Below, in pieces: positions 23,451-33,142 of a stretch of DNA of 64,000 nucleotides. A model generated the notes under the pieces. It ran no database searches. It was given only the letters and a program-made list of their open reading frames with translations, and was not told the origin of the DNA. Position 1 is the first letter of the stretch. Each line of letters opens with the position of its first letter. The stretch is from Petrosia ficiformis. Lineage: Eukaryota; Porifera; Demospongiae; Haplosclerida; Petrosiidae. The stretch is taken from positions 62,679,537 to 62,743,536 of the forward strand of contig OX345636.1 in NCBI GenBank assembly GCA_947044365.1, given 5' to 3'. The translations under genes were made by a program, and so were the position numbers.

Positions 23451-24152
23451 AGCCCAGCTGGCAGGGTCCGAATCAAACATCTCATACGTCTGTTGCTGTT
23501 AGGACAAAACTTCTCTTCTTTTATACAACAGACTTGGTAAGATATTTAGTTATGTGGATTTTAATTTGTACGGCAGTATAATTATCTACATGTAACATGC
23601 AGATTAAATTTATGCTTCATGTTATAATTAAACAGCTGAGAATCTAACCCACAAAAAAGTAAAGTACATGAAATCATTCTCAAAGTTTGTTTCAAAATTT
23701 AAGAAAATCACCCTATTTGATTCTGGGTTATTATACATGTACATGTACATGTAACATGTACACAACAGTGTTGTTCCCAGGAAAATAATAGAGTGGTGAT
23801 TCTACCCAAAGCTCCACCTATTTCAAACTGACCACTCCCCTGCATTTTCTCCTGATCCATCTCTTTCCTTTCTCTTGAAGTAGCCTTACATTCTTTTTGT
23901 GTGCTAAAAGAAATGCCGCCATTTTTATACACATAGTGTGCAGTTATGAAACAGTGGAACATACACAATGTACCTGTATACAAAATTATTTACCTACATG
24001 TACAAACTTCAATTTTTTTCAAACACAGTTACACTGGTCTATCTTCATTACATTGTCATTAATTACACGTGTGTGTTATGTATAATTTTCATATATGCAG
24101 GAATACTTGTACATATTTGTCCTTATTACTAAATCAACTCATCTCTTTCCAA

Positions 24153-25153
24153 GGTGAGAGTATTGCCAAAGAAAAACTCCAAGCATTTGTTAAACTAATA
24201 GAGCCATTCTTTCTGTTTTCTCTTATATAGAGTAGAGGAGCTACTTGTGATTGACCCTCCAGACAAAAATTCTCTGTGTAGTTGAGGGAGAAATGTAAGG
24301 CAGAGAACATTTCCTGAGGATGGTTTGGTTTATGATTATAAACTTGATGATGGAGGAATTAGTCAGCCAACAAAAGGAGATGAAGAGGATAAGGAGAAGA
24401 AACAAATCTAAGAAGAGGGTAGGAATTTGATGATAGGCATGTACATGTACCATGTGGACACAATCATGTACATGCATGTAAATATAGTACATACGTGCAT
24501 GTACGTGTTGAACCATGTACATGTAGATACAATACATACATATATACATGTACATGTAGAATCATGTACATGTACATGTAGATACAATACATACATACAT
24601 GTATATAGTATATACATGTACATGTAGAATCAGTGTACATGTAGATGCAATACATACATATATACATGTACATGTACATGTAGAATTATGTACATGTAGA
24701 TACAATACATACATACATGTATATACATATACATGTAGAATCATGTACAAGTAGATACAGTGCATATACATATACATGTACAAATGGAATCATGTCCCTG
24801 TAGATACAGAATCATGACTTCATGTATATGTACATGTACGTAGATACATTATGTTTAGATGTACAGTTGTACATGTACATATAGAATCGTGTACATGTAC
24901 ATATAGAATCGTGTACATGTACTATTTGTAGATACATATCATTTTTGTACATGTACATATATGTATACATGTTATAAATCTGCATTAAAATTTTCTTCAT
25001 TTTTCAAATTAGCCTATTAGATGGATTGGTTGGATGAATGATTTCAAGTATGTTGTTGATCCTGGCATGCAGTATGCTGATATTATTGTCCCTACATTGG
25101 ACACTGTGAGAGCATTTTAAATGATTGTACTACTCTTGACAAATGATAAACAG
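24153..25153 (+). pseudogene. Dynein heavy chain (DNAH1-like) fragment, AAA2-AAA3, out of order
   Basis: The first part (24153-24415) reads LIEPFFLFSLI-stop-SRGATCD-stop-PSRQKFSV-stop-LREK. This is the dynein segment before AAA3 (usual form FxFSLxWSxGxTxD..R.KF..xLRE), with stops at the two expected Trp positions. After a frameshift it continues PEDGLVYDYKLDDGGISQP and an acidic tail. After an intron, exon 25013-25153 gives IRWIGWMNDFKYVVDPGMQY and ADIIVPTLDTVRAF-stop-MIVLLLTNDKQ, the start of AAA3 just before the Walker A exon, which is not found. In a normal gene these parts lie upstream of the stalk. Here they lie downstream of AAA5 pieces on the same strand. Confidence 0.75.
24430..24975. 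repeat. Minisatellite of TACATG/GATACAATACATACA units
   Basis: Units of roughly 50-70 bp combining TACATGTACATGTAGA, ATACAATACATACAT and GAATCATGTACATG repeat about eight times inside an intron of the dynein fragment. Confidence 0.85.
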
Positions 25154-25392
25154 GTGAGATATAATTATATACATGTATACGAGATTTTGATTCTGATATC
25201 GATTATCAATTTGCCAAAATTGATTAATTAATTTAGTGCTGAAACAAATATTGCTTTGTAGTATTCAAACACTCACTTTCCTTATTGAGCAAATATTTAA
25301 ATGTTCACTTGCTTACTCATCATAAATTAGTTCTCACACAATATAAAGTATTAACTCACCATTTTGATGTAAGTAGTTACAATACATGTTTA

Positions 25393-25663
25393 TAACAGCA
25401 ACCTCTGTGTTTTTATTGTTAGTTCTTTGATATAATAATTGCAGTTTTTTTTTTGTTTCTGCACATACATGTAAGCAAACATTAAATGAATAATTGAACG
25501 TATGTACGTACGTACGTGTACGTAAGTACGTTCAATTATTCAATAAACACACAAAGGTTGCTGTTACGTATGTACGTACGTACGTGTACGTAAGTGCGTT
25601 CAATTATTCATTTAATGTTTGCTTACATGTATGTGCAGAAACAAAAAAAAAACTGCAATTATT
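25393..25663. repeat. Interleaved inverted repeats with direct duplication
   Basis: Arm A (25393-25418) has its inverted partner at 25541-25566. Arm B (about 25433-25500, with GTTTCTGCACATACATGTA and an A/T run) has its inverted partner at about 25600-25663. The order is A, B, A', B'. A block starting ACGTATGTACGTACG (25498-25542) is repeated directly at 25566-25610. It looks like a foldback element partly duplicated in tandem. Confidence 0.8.
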
Positions 25664-25729
25664 ATGCAAATAAATGGCAATGGAGAAGTTTCTTCCTTCG
25701 TGTTGCTTGTTTTCTAGGCTTGTATATCA

Positions 25730-25868
25730 ACGTACGTACGTACGTATGTATGTGTGTATGTATATATGTATGTACGTACGTACGTACATACATACATACA
25801 TACATACATACATACATACGTACATACATACATACATACATGTACATAAATATGTACATAAATGCATA
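25730..25868. repeat. (TACG)/(CATA)n microsatellites
   Basis: Alternating ACGT, TATG and CATA tetranucleotide runs lead up to the Tc1-like element. Confidence 0.9.
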
Positions 25869-27008
25869 CAGTACCAGACACAATTAACTTACATGTAACG
25901 CGTGTTCATAACTAGTGTTAATGCGTGAATAATCGCGTGTAATCATTGTTGGAGAATGCGCATTTACTTTTAATTCCACGCGTGAACGCGCACTGCTCGT
26001 GCGCGTGTTAATTGATTTGTGGTTTTGAGGCGGTGATAATAATCTTATTATGGAAGTTGTATATATAATACAATGTCTTTTTTTATAATTTTATATTTTG
26101 GAAATTAAAAGTTAATAATATTAAATAATGATATAGAAATAAGTAATAATAAAAGTATAGTTGTATAAAAAACATGACATGATGGTTCTCCCTCAATTGT
26201 TAGCAGAAGTTCATGAATATGTATCGAGAGCAAACTGCTGGTGTGACGTTTGTTTGTGTGTAATAGCTTGTTCCAGTTCTGGCAGAGTCCTGGGTTTGTA
26301 CTGAGCTTGCTTAATACTGTATTAAGCAAGCTCTGCAAAGTGAGTACAAACCTCAATCCTATTGAGAATGATTGAGGTCTGGACTCTCCGGAGGTGACAT
26401 CCACCAATTTATATGATGCTCATCAAAAAACCACTGAGCCCATCTGCTTGTGTACTTTGAGTCATTGTCCTAGTAGAAACAATGATGATCAGGAAAGTTT
26501 TTAGCTATGAACGGTACAAGGGAGGCATCCAGTATTTTGGTGTACCTAGTTGCTGTCATGTTGGTCTTAAAAAGGACAAGAGCAGTAGCACTTTTTCTTG
26601 AAATCCCACTCCAAGCATGTATTTATTTGGGTGCTTGGGCCTTGATTTTAAGATGCGTGGTTGTATATATTATAGTTATAAAAATAGTAATATTATCATT
26701 TATCTTATTAAAAGTTAGACTTATATTTCCTGTATAAATAAAAATTATAATTATAAAAACATTATTATTATTATCACTGATCTTACATTTAGACTTATCT
26801 TACCTGTATAAGTATATAGCTAACCACACTGCAATAACTTTGGATTTGTGGTCACGCCTTTCGCGTGGCTTACACTTTGTCGTGGTTTCACGCGTTTAAT
26901 AATTCCATGGGCATCATTAGTGGTTTTCACGCGTTAATACTTGTGTGATTAATCCAAAATTACACATGTATTAACGTGTTACACGTAAGTTAATTGTGTC
27001 AATTACTG
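25869..27008 (-). mobile_element. Tc1/mariner transposon with broken transposase
   Basis: The 1140-bp element starts CAGTA and ends TACTG, flanked by TA on both sides (25867-25868, 27009-27010). Its inverted ends share GACACAATTAACTTAC and match in about 32 of 37 positions. On the minus strand the interior reads ISRKSATALVLFKTNMTATR, then FPDHHCFY-stop-DNDSKYTSRWAQWFFDEHHI, then NWWMSPPESPDLN, then after a disruption KPRTLPELEQAIT. These are the D-D-E core motifs of Tc1-like transposases; the stop replaces Gln before DND. A short palindrome (26303-26333) sits just after SPDLN and breaks the frame. It is not active. Confidence 0.88.
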
Positions 27009-27010
27009 TA

Positions 27011-27118
27011 TATACATACATGTACATACATAACTACATAAATACATACATGCATACATACATACGTACATATATACATACATACATACATACTTACATG
27101 CATACATACATATTATAT
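27011..27118. repeat. (CATA)n microsatellite
   Basis: Imperfect ACAT/CATA repeats lie directly beside the right end of the Tc1 element. Confidence 0.9.
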
Positions 27119-27604
27119 TATCGCTGCAGCTAAAGTCTCTCACAATTCAACTTGCCTCAGCAGAGCAAGACTTTACTTTTATTTTAAATAACAACATCAC
27201 TATAATAGACATTTCTGATACTGGAGCCATTCCTGTTACCATCCTCTCTAGACAAACAACCTGAATTGAGAGAAAACTTCACTATAGAATTAACAGGAGT
27301 GGAAGTAGTAGGTGTTGAGGATATCAAATCTTCCATCCATCCTTATGGTAGATATGTATTGCATAGTGGACAACTACAAGAGGATAGTGTTCAGGAATCA
27401 GACACTGGTGAAGATATCCCTGTTATGTTGATTGTTGAGAGAGAAAGAGGAACTGCCGGAAGTATATAAGTCACATGGAATGCAACTGGAATCTCAGCTT
27501 CAACCAATGACTTCACAGGTAACGAACAATCGACCATTGATCATGATGTAATAATTATAGTAATATATAATAACTAGAAGATGTAAATTCTGATAATTCA
27601 TGCA

Positions 27605-27745
27605 CACATGTACTTACACACATGTACACTCGAGTATATACAGACATGTACATACATGTACACATGTATATACATACATGCATGAAAATATATACACACA
27701 TGTACCACACATGCACACATGTACACACATGTACATACATATATA
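27605..27745. repeat. ACATGTAC/CATA-rich intronic repeat
   Basis: Imperfect CACATGTACA repeats lie between two Calx-beta exons. Confidence 0.8.
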
Positions 27746-28589
27746 GACTTTTAAATTGTTTCTCTTGGTTCACAAGAGAGGGTGCCATTTTGAACTTTGC
27801 AGCTGGAGAGAACATGAGGTCTATTTCTATAGACATCATTAGAGATAATTTCCCTGAGCCTGATGAATCGTTTAGACATGATTTGCTACTAATTCTCGCT
27901 CAGCGATAATTACGGTAGGTGAAACTATAAATCTTTTATCGAATCAAACAGTCAGCCAATTGGGTGAGATACTGGTATACTGGAATATCACTGGATCCGG
28001 GAATGTGACCACTGAGTTTGAACAGGTTTCAGAATCTGTTAATATTCCAGATGTGAGGCATTCAACATCTTTATCTATTCTTTCATCATCTGTTCCTCTC
28101 TTCTGCTTTCTGATGTGTATACTATGATGCATCTATTTATCAGTATTTAATCTATCTCTCTCTTCTGCTCTCTGACGTGTATACTATGATGAATCTATTT
28201 ATCAGTTTTTATATCTACATGTATCTATTCTTTTTTTGACATCAGAGTGTAAGTGAGGCAACCATTTCTATAACAGTGATTGATGATAATATCCCTGAAA
28301 TGGATGAACCCTTCTTTGTAAATATAGAACGAGTTGAACCAGTTAGTACCAATGTTGGAAGTCCTGTCCTAGATTCATCTGCAACTATGGCTGAGTTGAC
28401 TATATCAGCCAATGATAATTCATATGGAGAAGTGGAATTCTTACCATTATCATTTGGTGTTAGTGTAGATGAATCAACATGTATACCTGGGTTTCTAACA
28501 CTCATCAGAAACTTTGGAACATCTGGTATGGAATTGTGTATTTGTATTTTGTGAAAAATGTAGATGGCTTGTGTGTAGAAAGTATGTAT

Positions 28590-28982
28590 CTTTATACATA
28601 ATGTAAGTATGTACATACATGTATGTATGTTTGTATGTATGTTTGTATGTATGTATGTATGTATGTATGTATGTATGGATGTATGTATGTATGTATGTAT
28701 GTATGTATGTATGTATGTATGCATATATGTATGATTGTATGTTTGTATGTATGTATGTATGTATGTATGTATGCATGTATGCATGTATGTACATGTATGT
28801 ATGTTTGTATGTATGTATACATGTAAGTATGTATGTATATATGTATATATGTATGTATGTATGTACATGTATGTATGTTTGTATTTAAGTACGTATGTAT
28901 GTATGTATGTATGTATGTATGTATGTATGTATGTATGTATGTATGTATGCATGTATGCATGCACATATATGCATATATGTAT
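28590..28982. repeat. (ATGT)n microsatellite, about 390 bp
   Basis: A long tetranucleotide array with occasional GCATGT, TTTGT and TACATG variants lies in a Calx-beta intron. It gives spurious open frames of repeated Tyr/Val/Cys/Met. Confidence 0.97.
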
Positions 28983-29384
28983 TAGGGCTGAGAAGAAGGT
29001 AGAAAAACAACCTTCGAAGCTTCGTCGGTAAAAATGAACGAACCTTCGAAGGTTCGCACGTGTTATTATCAATGTTGCTCTTACCTTGTTTGGCAATATA
29101 ATGCCTCCAAAACTGGATTATTGCTTTATAATAAGTACTAGTGTTGTTCCTGTCACTATTTCTACTTGGATTTAGCATCGCTTGAATGAAAATGTAGGCT
29201 GAAACAGCCAACAACTCAGCCTCAACTTTTCTTGGACACACCCACAATTTTAACCACACGTTTAGATTGCAAAAGTGCGCATGTGCAAACATTGAAGTGG
29301 ACGTGGCAGTGAAGTTTCGAAGGGAGAAATTTAGCTTCGTAAACGAACGAAGGTTCGAATATTCGAACCTTTTTCCCAGCCCTA
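28983..29384. mobile_element. hAT MITE, 402 bp
   Basis: The ends are TAGGGCTGAGAA and TTTTTCCCAGCCCTA, with inner inverted similarity (ACCTTCGAAG, GGTTCGAA). ATATGTAT flanks both sides (28975-28982 and 29385-29392). An 8-bp duplication and a TAGGGCTG terminus fit hAT. The host is an ATGT array, so the duplication alone is not decisive. No coding capacity. Confidence 0.75.
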
Positions 29385-29505
29385 ATATGTATGTATGTAT
29401 GTATGTATGCATGTATGTATGTATGTATGTATATATGTATGTATATACACATGTATGTATGCATGTATTTACATGTATGTATGTTTATATGTTTATCTCT
29501 ATGTA
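29385..29505. repeat. (ATGT)n microsatellite, right part
   Basis: This continues the array interrupted by the MITE, up to the next Calx-beta exon. Confidence 0.95.
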
Positions 29506-29787
29506 TACTCAGGTACCATTCAAATGGTATATCAAGGAGAAGCTGGTATTGATTTAAGTGATGATGGGATGTCTATTGATATGGAAGGAGGAGTAGCCTC
29601 AAATGTAATAGAGATTCCTGTAATTAATGTAAGCTTGTGAGATAGGAGAACGAGGGAATATGACTTTATTATAAATGATTATTTACTCATCTTGTTCTTT
29701 TATTAATTAGGATGATGATCCAGAAATGATAGAGTTTTTTAATGTCTAATTGCTGTATGCATCCCTTGTATCTGATGACACACCTGT

Positions 29788-29932
29788 ACATGCATGCATG
29801 CATACATACAAACATACATACAAACATACAAACATACATACATACATACATGCATACAAACATACATACATACATACATACTTACATAAATACATACATA
29901 CATACACACACGCACACACACACATACATACA
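29788..29932. repeat. (CATA)n microsatellite
   Basis: CATG/CATA/AAACATAC repeats, then CACA repeats, lie directly before the Calx-beta exon at 29933. Confidence 0.95.
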
Positions 29933-30040
29933 GTATCAGTGTCTCAGAAGATGTTGGAACACTCAGTATTAATGTATCAAGAGGACCCGGAACATTTGGT
30001 GAGGTCTCTGTAGAATATTTCATCACTCATGTTGATACAG

Positions 30041-32975
30041 ATCGGAACGATTTCTTTTTCATCCTCTTTCTTTCGTTGTCTTCCTCCATTCATTTAAAAA
30101 GTTTTTTTTTAAATCATTCTTGTTTTTATAATTATAGCTCCATATCCAAATATCTAAAATTATCAAGAATTATTATTCCAGTAAACCCGTATTACAATTA
30201 AAGATCACTAGTATAAACAATAATATTATTTTTGTATTCACTCAAGTAATCTGTAGTCGTAAACATAGTGATATGTGAGAGAAATATTGCATCTAAAGAT
30301 ATTTTTACAACTATGTTTCCTCAGACATGATATAAGTGTTTTAAAGTGGACAGAACCTATATGCAGATATTATTATGTAGACATCAAATATAATTGCCAT
30401 GGTAGCATAATCATTCCCTGATATTGATGTTTCGATATAAAAGCGATAATTCTGTACATGTGCACATGGTAATATATTGATTGGATTCATTTTTCAGGGC
30501 TTGAAAATAATGTTGTCATCATTATATAATTGGAAAATTTTAAAATCTTTTTCAGTGTAATGGAGTAACTGCTCTCTTTGTCTTTGAATATTACATCATT
30601 TTTAAACAATAGTTCGAAAGCTATTGGAGGATAATAATTATAATTAATTTTACAAAATCATGCCACGATGAATATATATTTATATATATAGATAAATATT
30701 TCATGATGTCTATATTTCTATTCAAATTATTATAACTATACTGTATGGAATATATATCATTGTATGGACTGGGGTTAAAAAATCATCTGGGCAGTATCTG
30801 ACACTGGAATATGAGAGTACTCTATGCATTATAAAATCATCTAGTGTCTGTTCCTCTTAACTGGTTGACATATTTAATGTATGCCATTTTAAGTGGCATG
30901 AGGCTGGACAATACAAAGTAGAGTCTATTACTTGCAGCATTCTCTCTACTGCGAATAGAATATAGAAGTATTTCAATGGTTTGGCAGTTCCCAATAAGTA
31001 TTGAGCAACATATTGTATGCGTGCAGATGATTGCTGGTTCTTTTATCCCGAGATTGCAAGCATTCTTTTCCCACTCATGACATGGAATATTTCCGAAATA
31101 TAAAAACCTTCGAATGCAAGGTCTATATTAAAATTAATATTCAAAACCAAAATGATGAAATGCCAATTTGTTTTCTTATATATACCTGTTTACCATTATA
31201 TGAGTTGACAACTCCTGATTCTCATCAAAATCGTCTTCATGTTGAACTGATAACATCAATCTGGACAAAAGAATACCAATCAGGGCTTTCAACAATCTCC
31301 AGTCACCTGTATCAGACTGGTAAACAGGCACATGACTGGACTAGTGCCATCCAAATAACCAAAATTTCTTCATGACAGGACAGAAGAAATGACTGCCATT
31401 CAATCAAGATTAGAAGAGTAAATACACCTGGATTCTCTGCTAGTAAAATTCTATGTGCTTCAACTAATATATACATAGTTAATTAATAACCCAATTATCT
31501 TTTAGGTATTACAGTAGGGGGTACCTATATAGCTAAAATTTTATTAACACAAGAGCAGGAGACAGGAGGCATACTGTATTATTATTGTGATCAATATGAT
31601 TCCATATCATCAGCTTACAAGAGCTTGCTATTATTATCTTGTGTACAATATCATTTCTATCATAGTTAGAGATCAGATGATGAATATTTTTTTCTTTTCA
31701 CACAATTGTAAGCTATTTATTTATATAAACTCAGAAAGTTACATGTGAATTCAATCACTCACTAATCATTGAGGGTATCATCCAAACACAATATAAATGT
31801 TGTAAACCACATTACTCCACAAGTCTTAACCTCAGAGAAGCTTACAGATCAGCATCCAATGTATATTAGTTTAACAAAATCAACACATACAACACAATAT
31901 ACAATTCTCTGTAGCGGCTGCTAATTTATATGTCAGATACGATCAAGCAAGGATATCACTCCATGTGAACCAAAAAAAGGAAATATTGGTTTCCAGACAT
32001 ACCAAGGTAAATACCTAATTTAACATAAAAGGTAGTTAAGAACTTGTTATTCTATTGTAGTTATTTGATCAACGGAGTAAATTTGTATGTGCAGAGCTTT
32101 AGAAAGATCTTAATGCATATATAATTATGCCTGATGACGAAATAGATGACTAACATGACATGTTTGCTATCCACAAAGTAGAATGGAGAAATGATCTGTT
32201 GAATAGATTAATAAAAAATTTAAATTAAAAATTGAATATACCCTACCATGAAAGAGAGAATATTTTTGACTTCATAAATTTTTTCCAGTTCCTAAAACTA
32301 ATTTTTATGGTGTTAACCTGAGTATGTTATTGTTTTGTGAGTTAGCCCACTGCTCTCAGCCGTTCAATTATAATGATCATATTGCTTGTCTGTAGCTAGC
32401 TGCCATGCATTATGTATTTATATTTATTTCTTATTATAATAACAATTATGATAATATTATTTTTTTGATGTTAATTGTTATGTTTTAATACAAAACTTTC
32501 TTCATCAAATAGTTAACAGCATAGCATATATGAACCAACAGAAATGATGTTATGGATGTGAAAAGAAACTATACATACAACCATTTTATATATGAGGTTA
32601 TACTGTAGATAAAGTATCAGTGGTTATACTGTCACGTTCTGTATGTGTTAAATTTGTGAACTTATATTGGGTGGTAAGACTACATTGATAACTACATGTG
32701 TATGCAATAGTTATTCAATTCCAAAAGATACCATTGGATAACTCAGTTATAATGAAGTTACCATGAGTTAAGATTGGCAGTACTCACACTTTTATTGTAG
32801 TCCTAAATGTATACATTCAAATAACATGAGAGCCTATTTAAATTCAGAGCAATGTCATAAATTGAAGTTATTAAAAAAAACAATTTTCCAAAACAGAAAA
32901 AAAATTAAACATCAAAATGGGCAAAAAAAAGTATTAATTTGTTCCAAAATTAGAATAGAGGTTCTAGTTTTATGC
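30041..32975. other. No gene recognised
   Basis: A plus-strand open frame at 31031-31375 (114 codons) has no recognisable domain and no supporting exon borders. The rest is AT-rich with no clear repeat. It separates the Calx-beta pseudogene from the end of the minus-strand ROC-COR gene. Confidence 0.5.
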
Positions 32976-33142
32976 TTAAACAAGAAAATGTAGGCTAATT
33001 AGTATTAATAAAAAGAAAACAATACATAACAGAATAATAAAATAAGAAATTATCCCAATTGACACTGTGTTATTACTCCTAGTAGGGAAGGGGAAAGATG
33101 GTGGGATTTCAAGAGATCTTTCAATGTTTCTTTCTCTGATTC
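32976..33142 (-). other. Alternative last exon, possibly encoding a transmembrane segment
   Basis: After the acceptor TACACATAG the segment can be read two ways. In the phase-1 frame set by the preceding exons it encodes a short basic part ([10 protein letters not shown]), a Pro/Phe patch and then about 25 strongly hydrophobic residues, with a stop at 32978-32976. In phase 0 it encodes [20 protein letters not shown] and stops at 33052-33050. The phase evidence favours the membrane version, while the composition favours the second. AT-rich DNA often mimics hydrophobic segments. Confidence 0.35.

Larger units (their letters stand above)
27129..30040 (+). pseudogene. Calx-beta repeat protein (ADGRV1/VLGR1-like) pseudogene
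   Basis: Several exons encode Calx-beta strands, the calcium-binding repeats of large adhesion receptors. 27129-27519 gives KSLTIQLASAEQDFTF, DKQPELRENFTIELTGVEVV and VMLIVERERGTAGSI-stop-VTWNATG. 27780 to about 28050 gives GAILNFAAGENMRSISIDII, then FPEPDESFR, then after a shift ITVGETINLLSNQTV. 28245-28526 gives ITVIDDNIPEMDEPFFVNI and GVSVDESTCIPGFLTL. 29513-29635 gives TIQMVYQGEAGIDLSDDG. 29711 to about 29780 gives DDDPEMIEFFNV-stop. 29933-30040 gives VSEDVGTLSINVSRGPGTFG. The 'DDxxPExxExF' box is repeated. Premature stops and a frameshift show decay. Introns are filled with ATGT/CATA repeats and a hAT MITE. No signal peptide, GPCR region or other end is present. Confidence 0.7.

Noticed and set aside
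24427..24975. Possible CRISPR-like array (regular repeats and spacers)
   Set aside because: The unit is a degenerate TACATG/CATA minisatellite with no conserved repeat and variable spacing, in a eukaryotic intron.
28592..29031. Long open frames of repeated Tyr/Val/Cys/Met or His/Thr/Tyr/Ile on both strands
   Set aside because: They are translations of the ATGT/ACAT microsatellite and its complement, not genes. The same applies to frames at 16567-16894, 24408-24783, 25594-25898 and 29687-30013.
31031..31375. 114-codon plus-strand frame between the Calx-beta pseudogene and the ROC-COR gene
   Set aside because: No domain, no exon support and average composition; not enough to call a gene.
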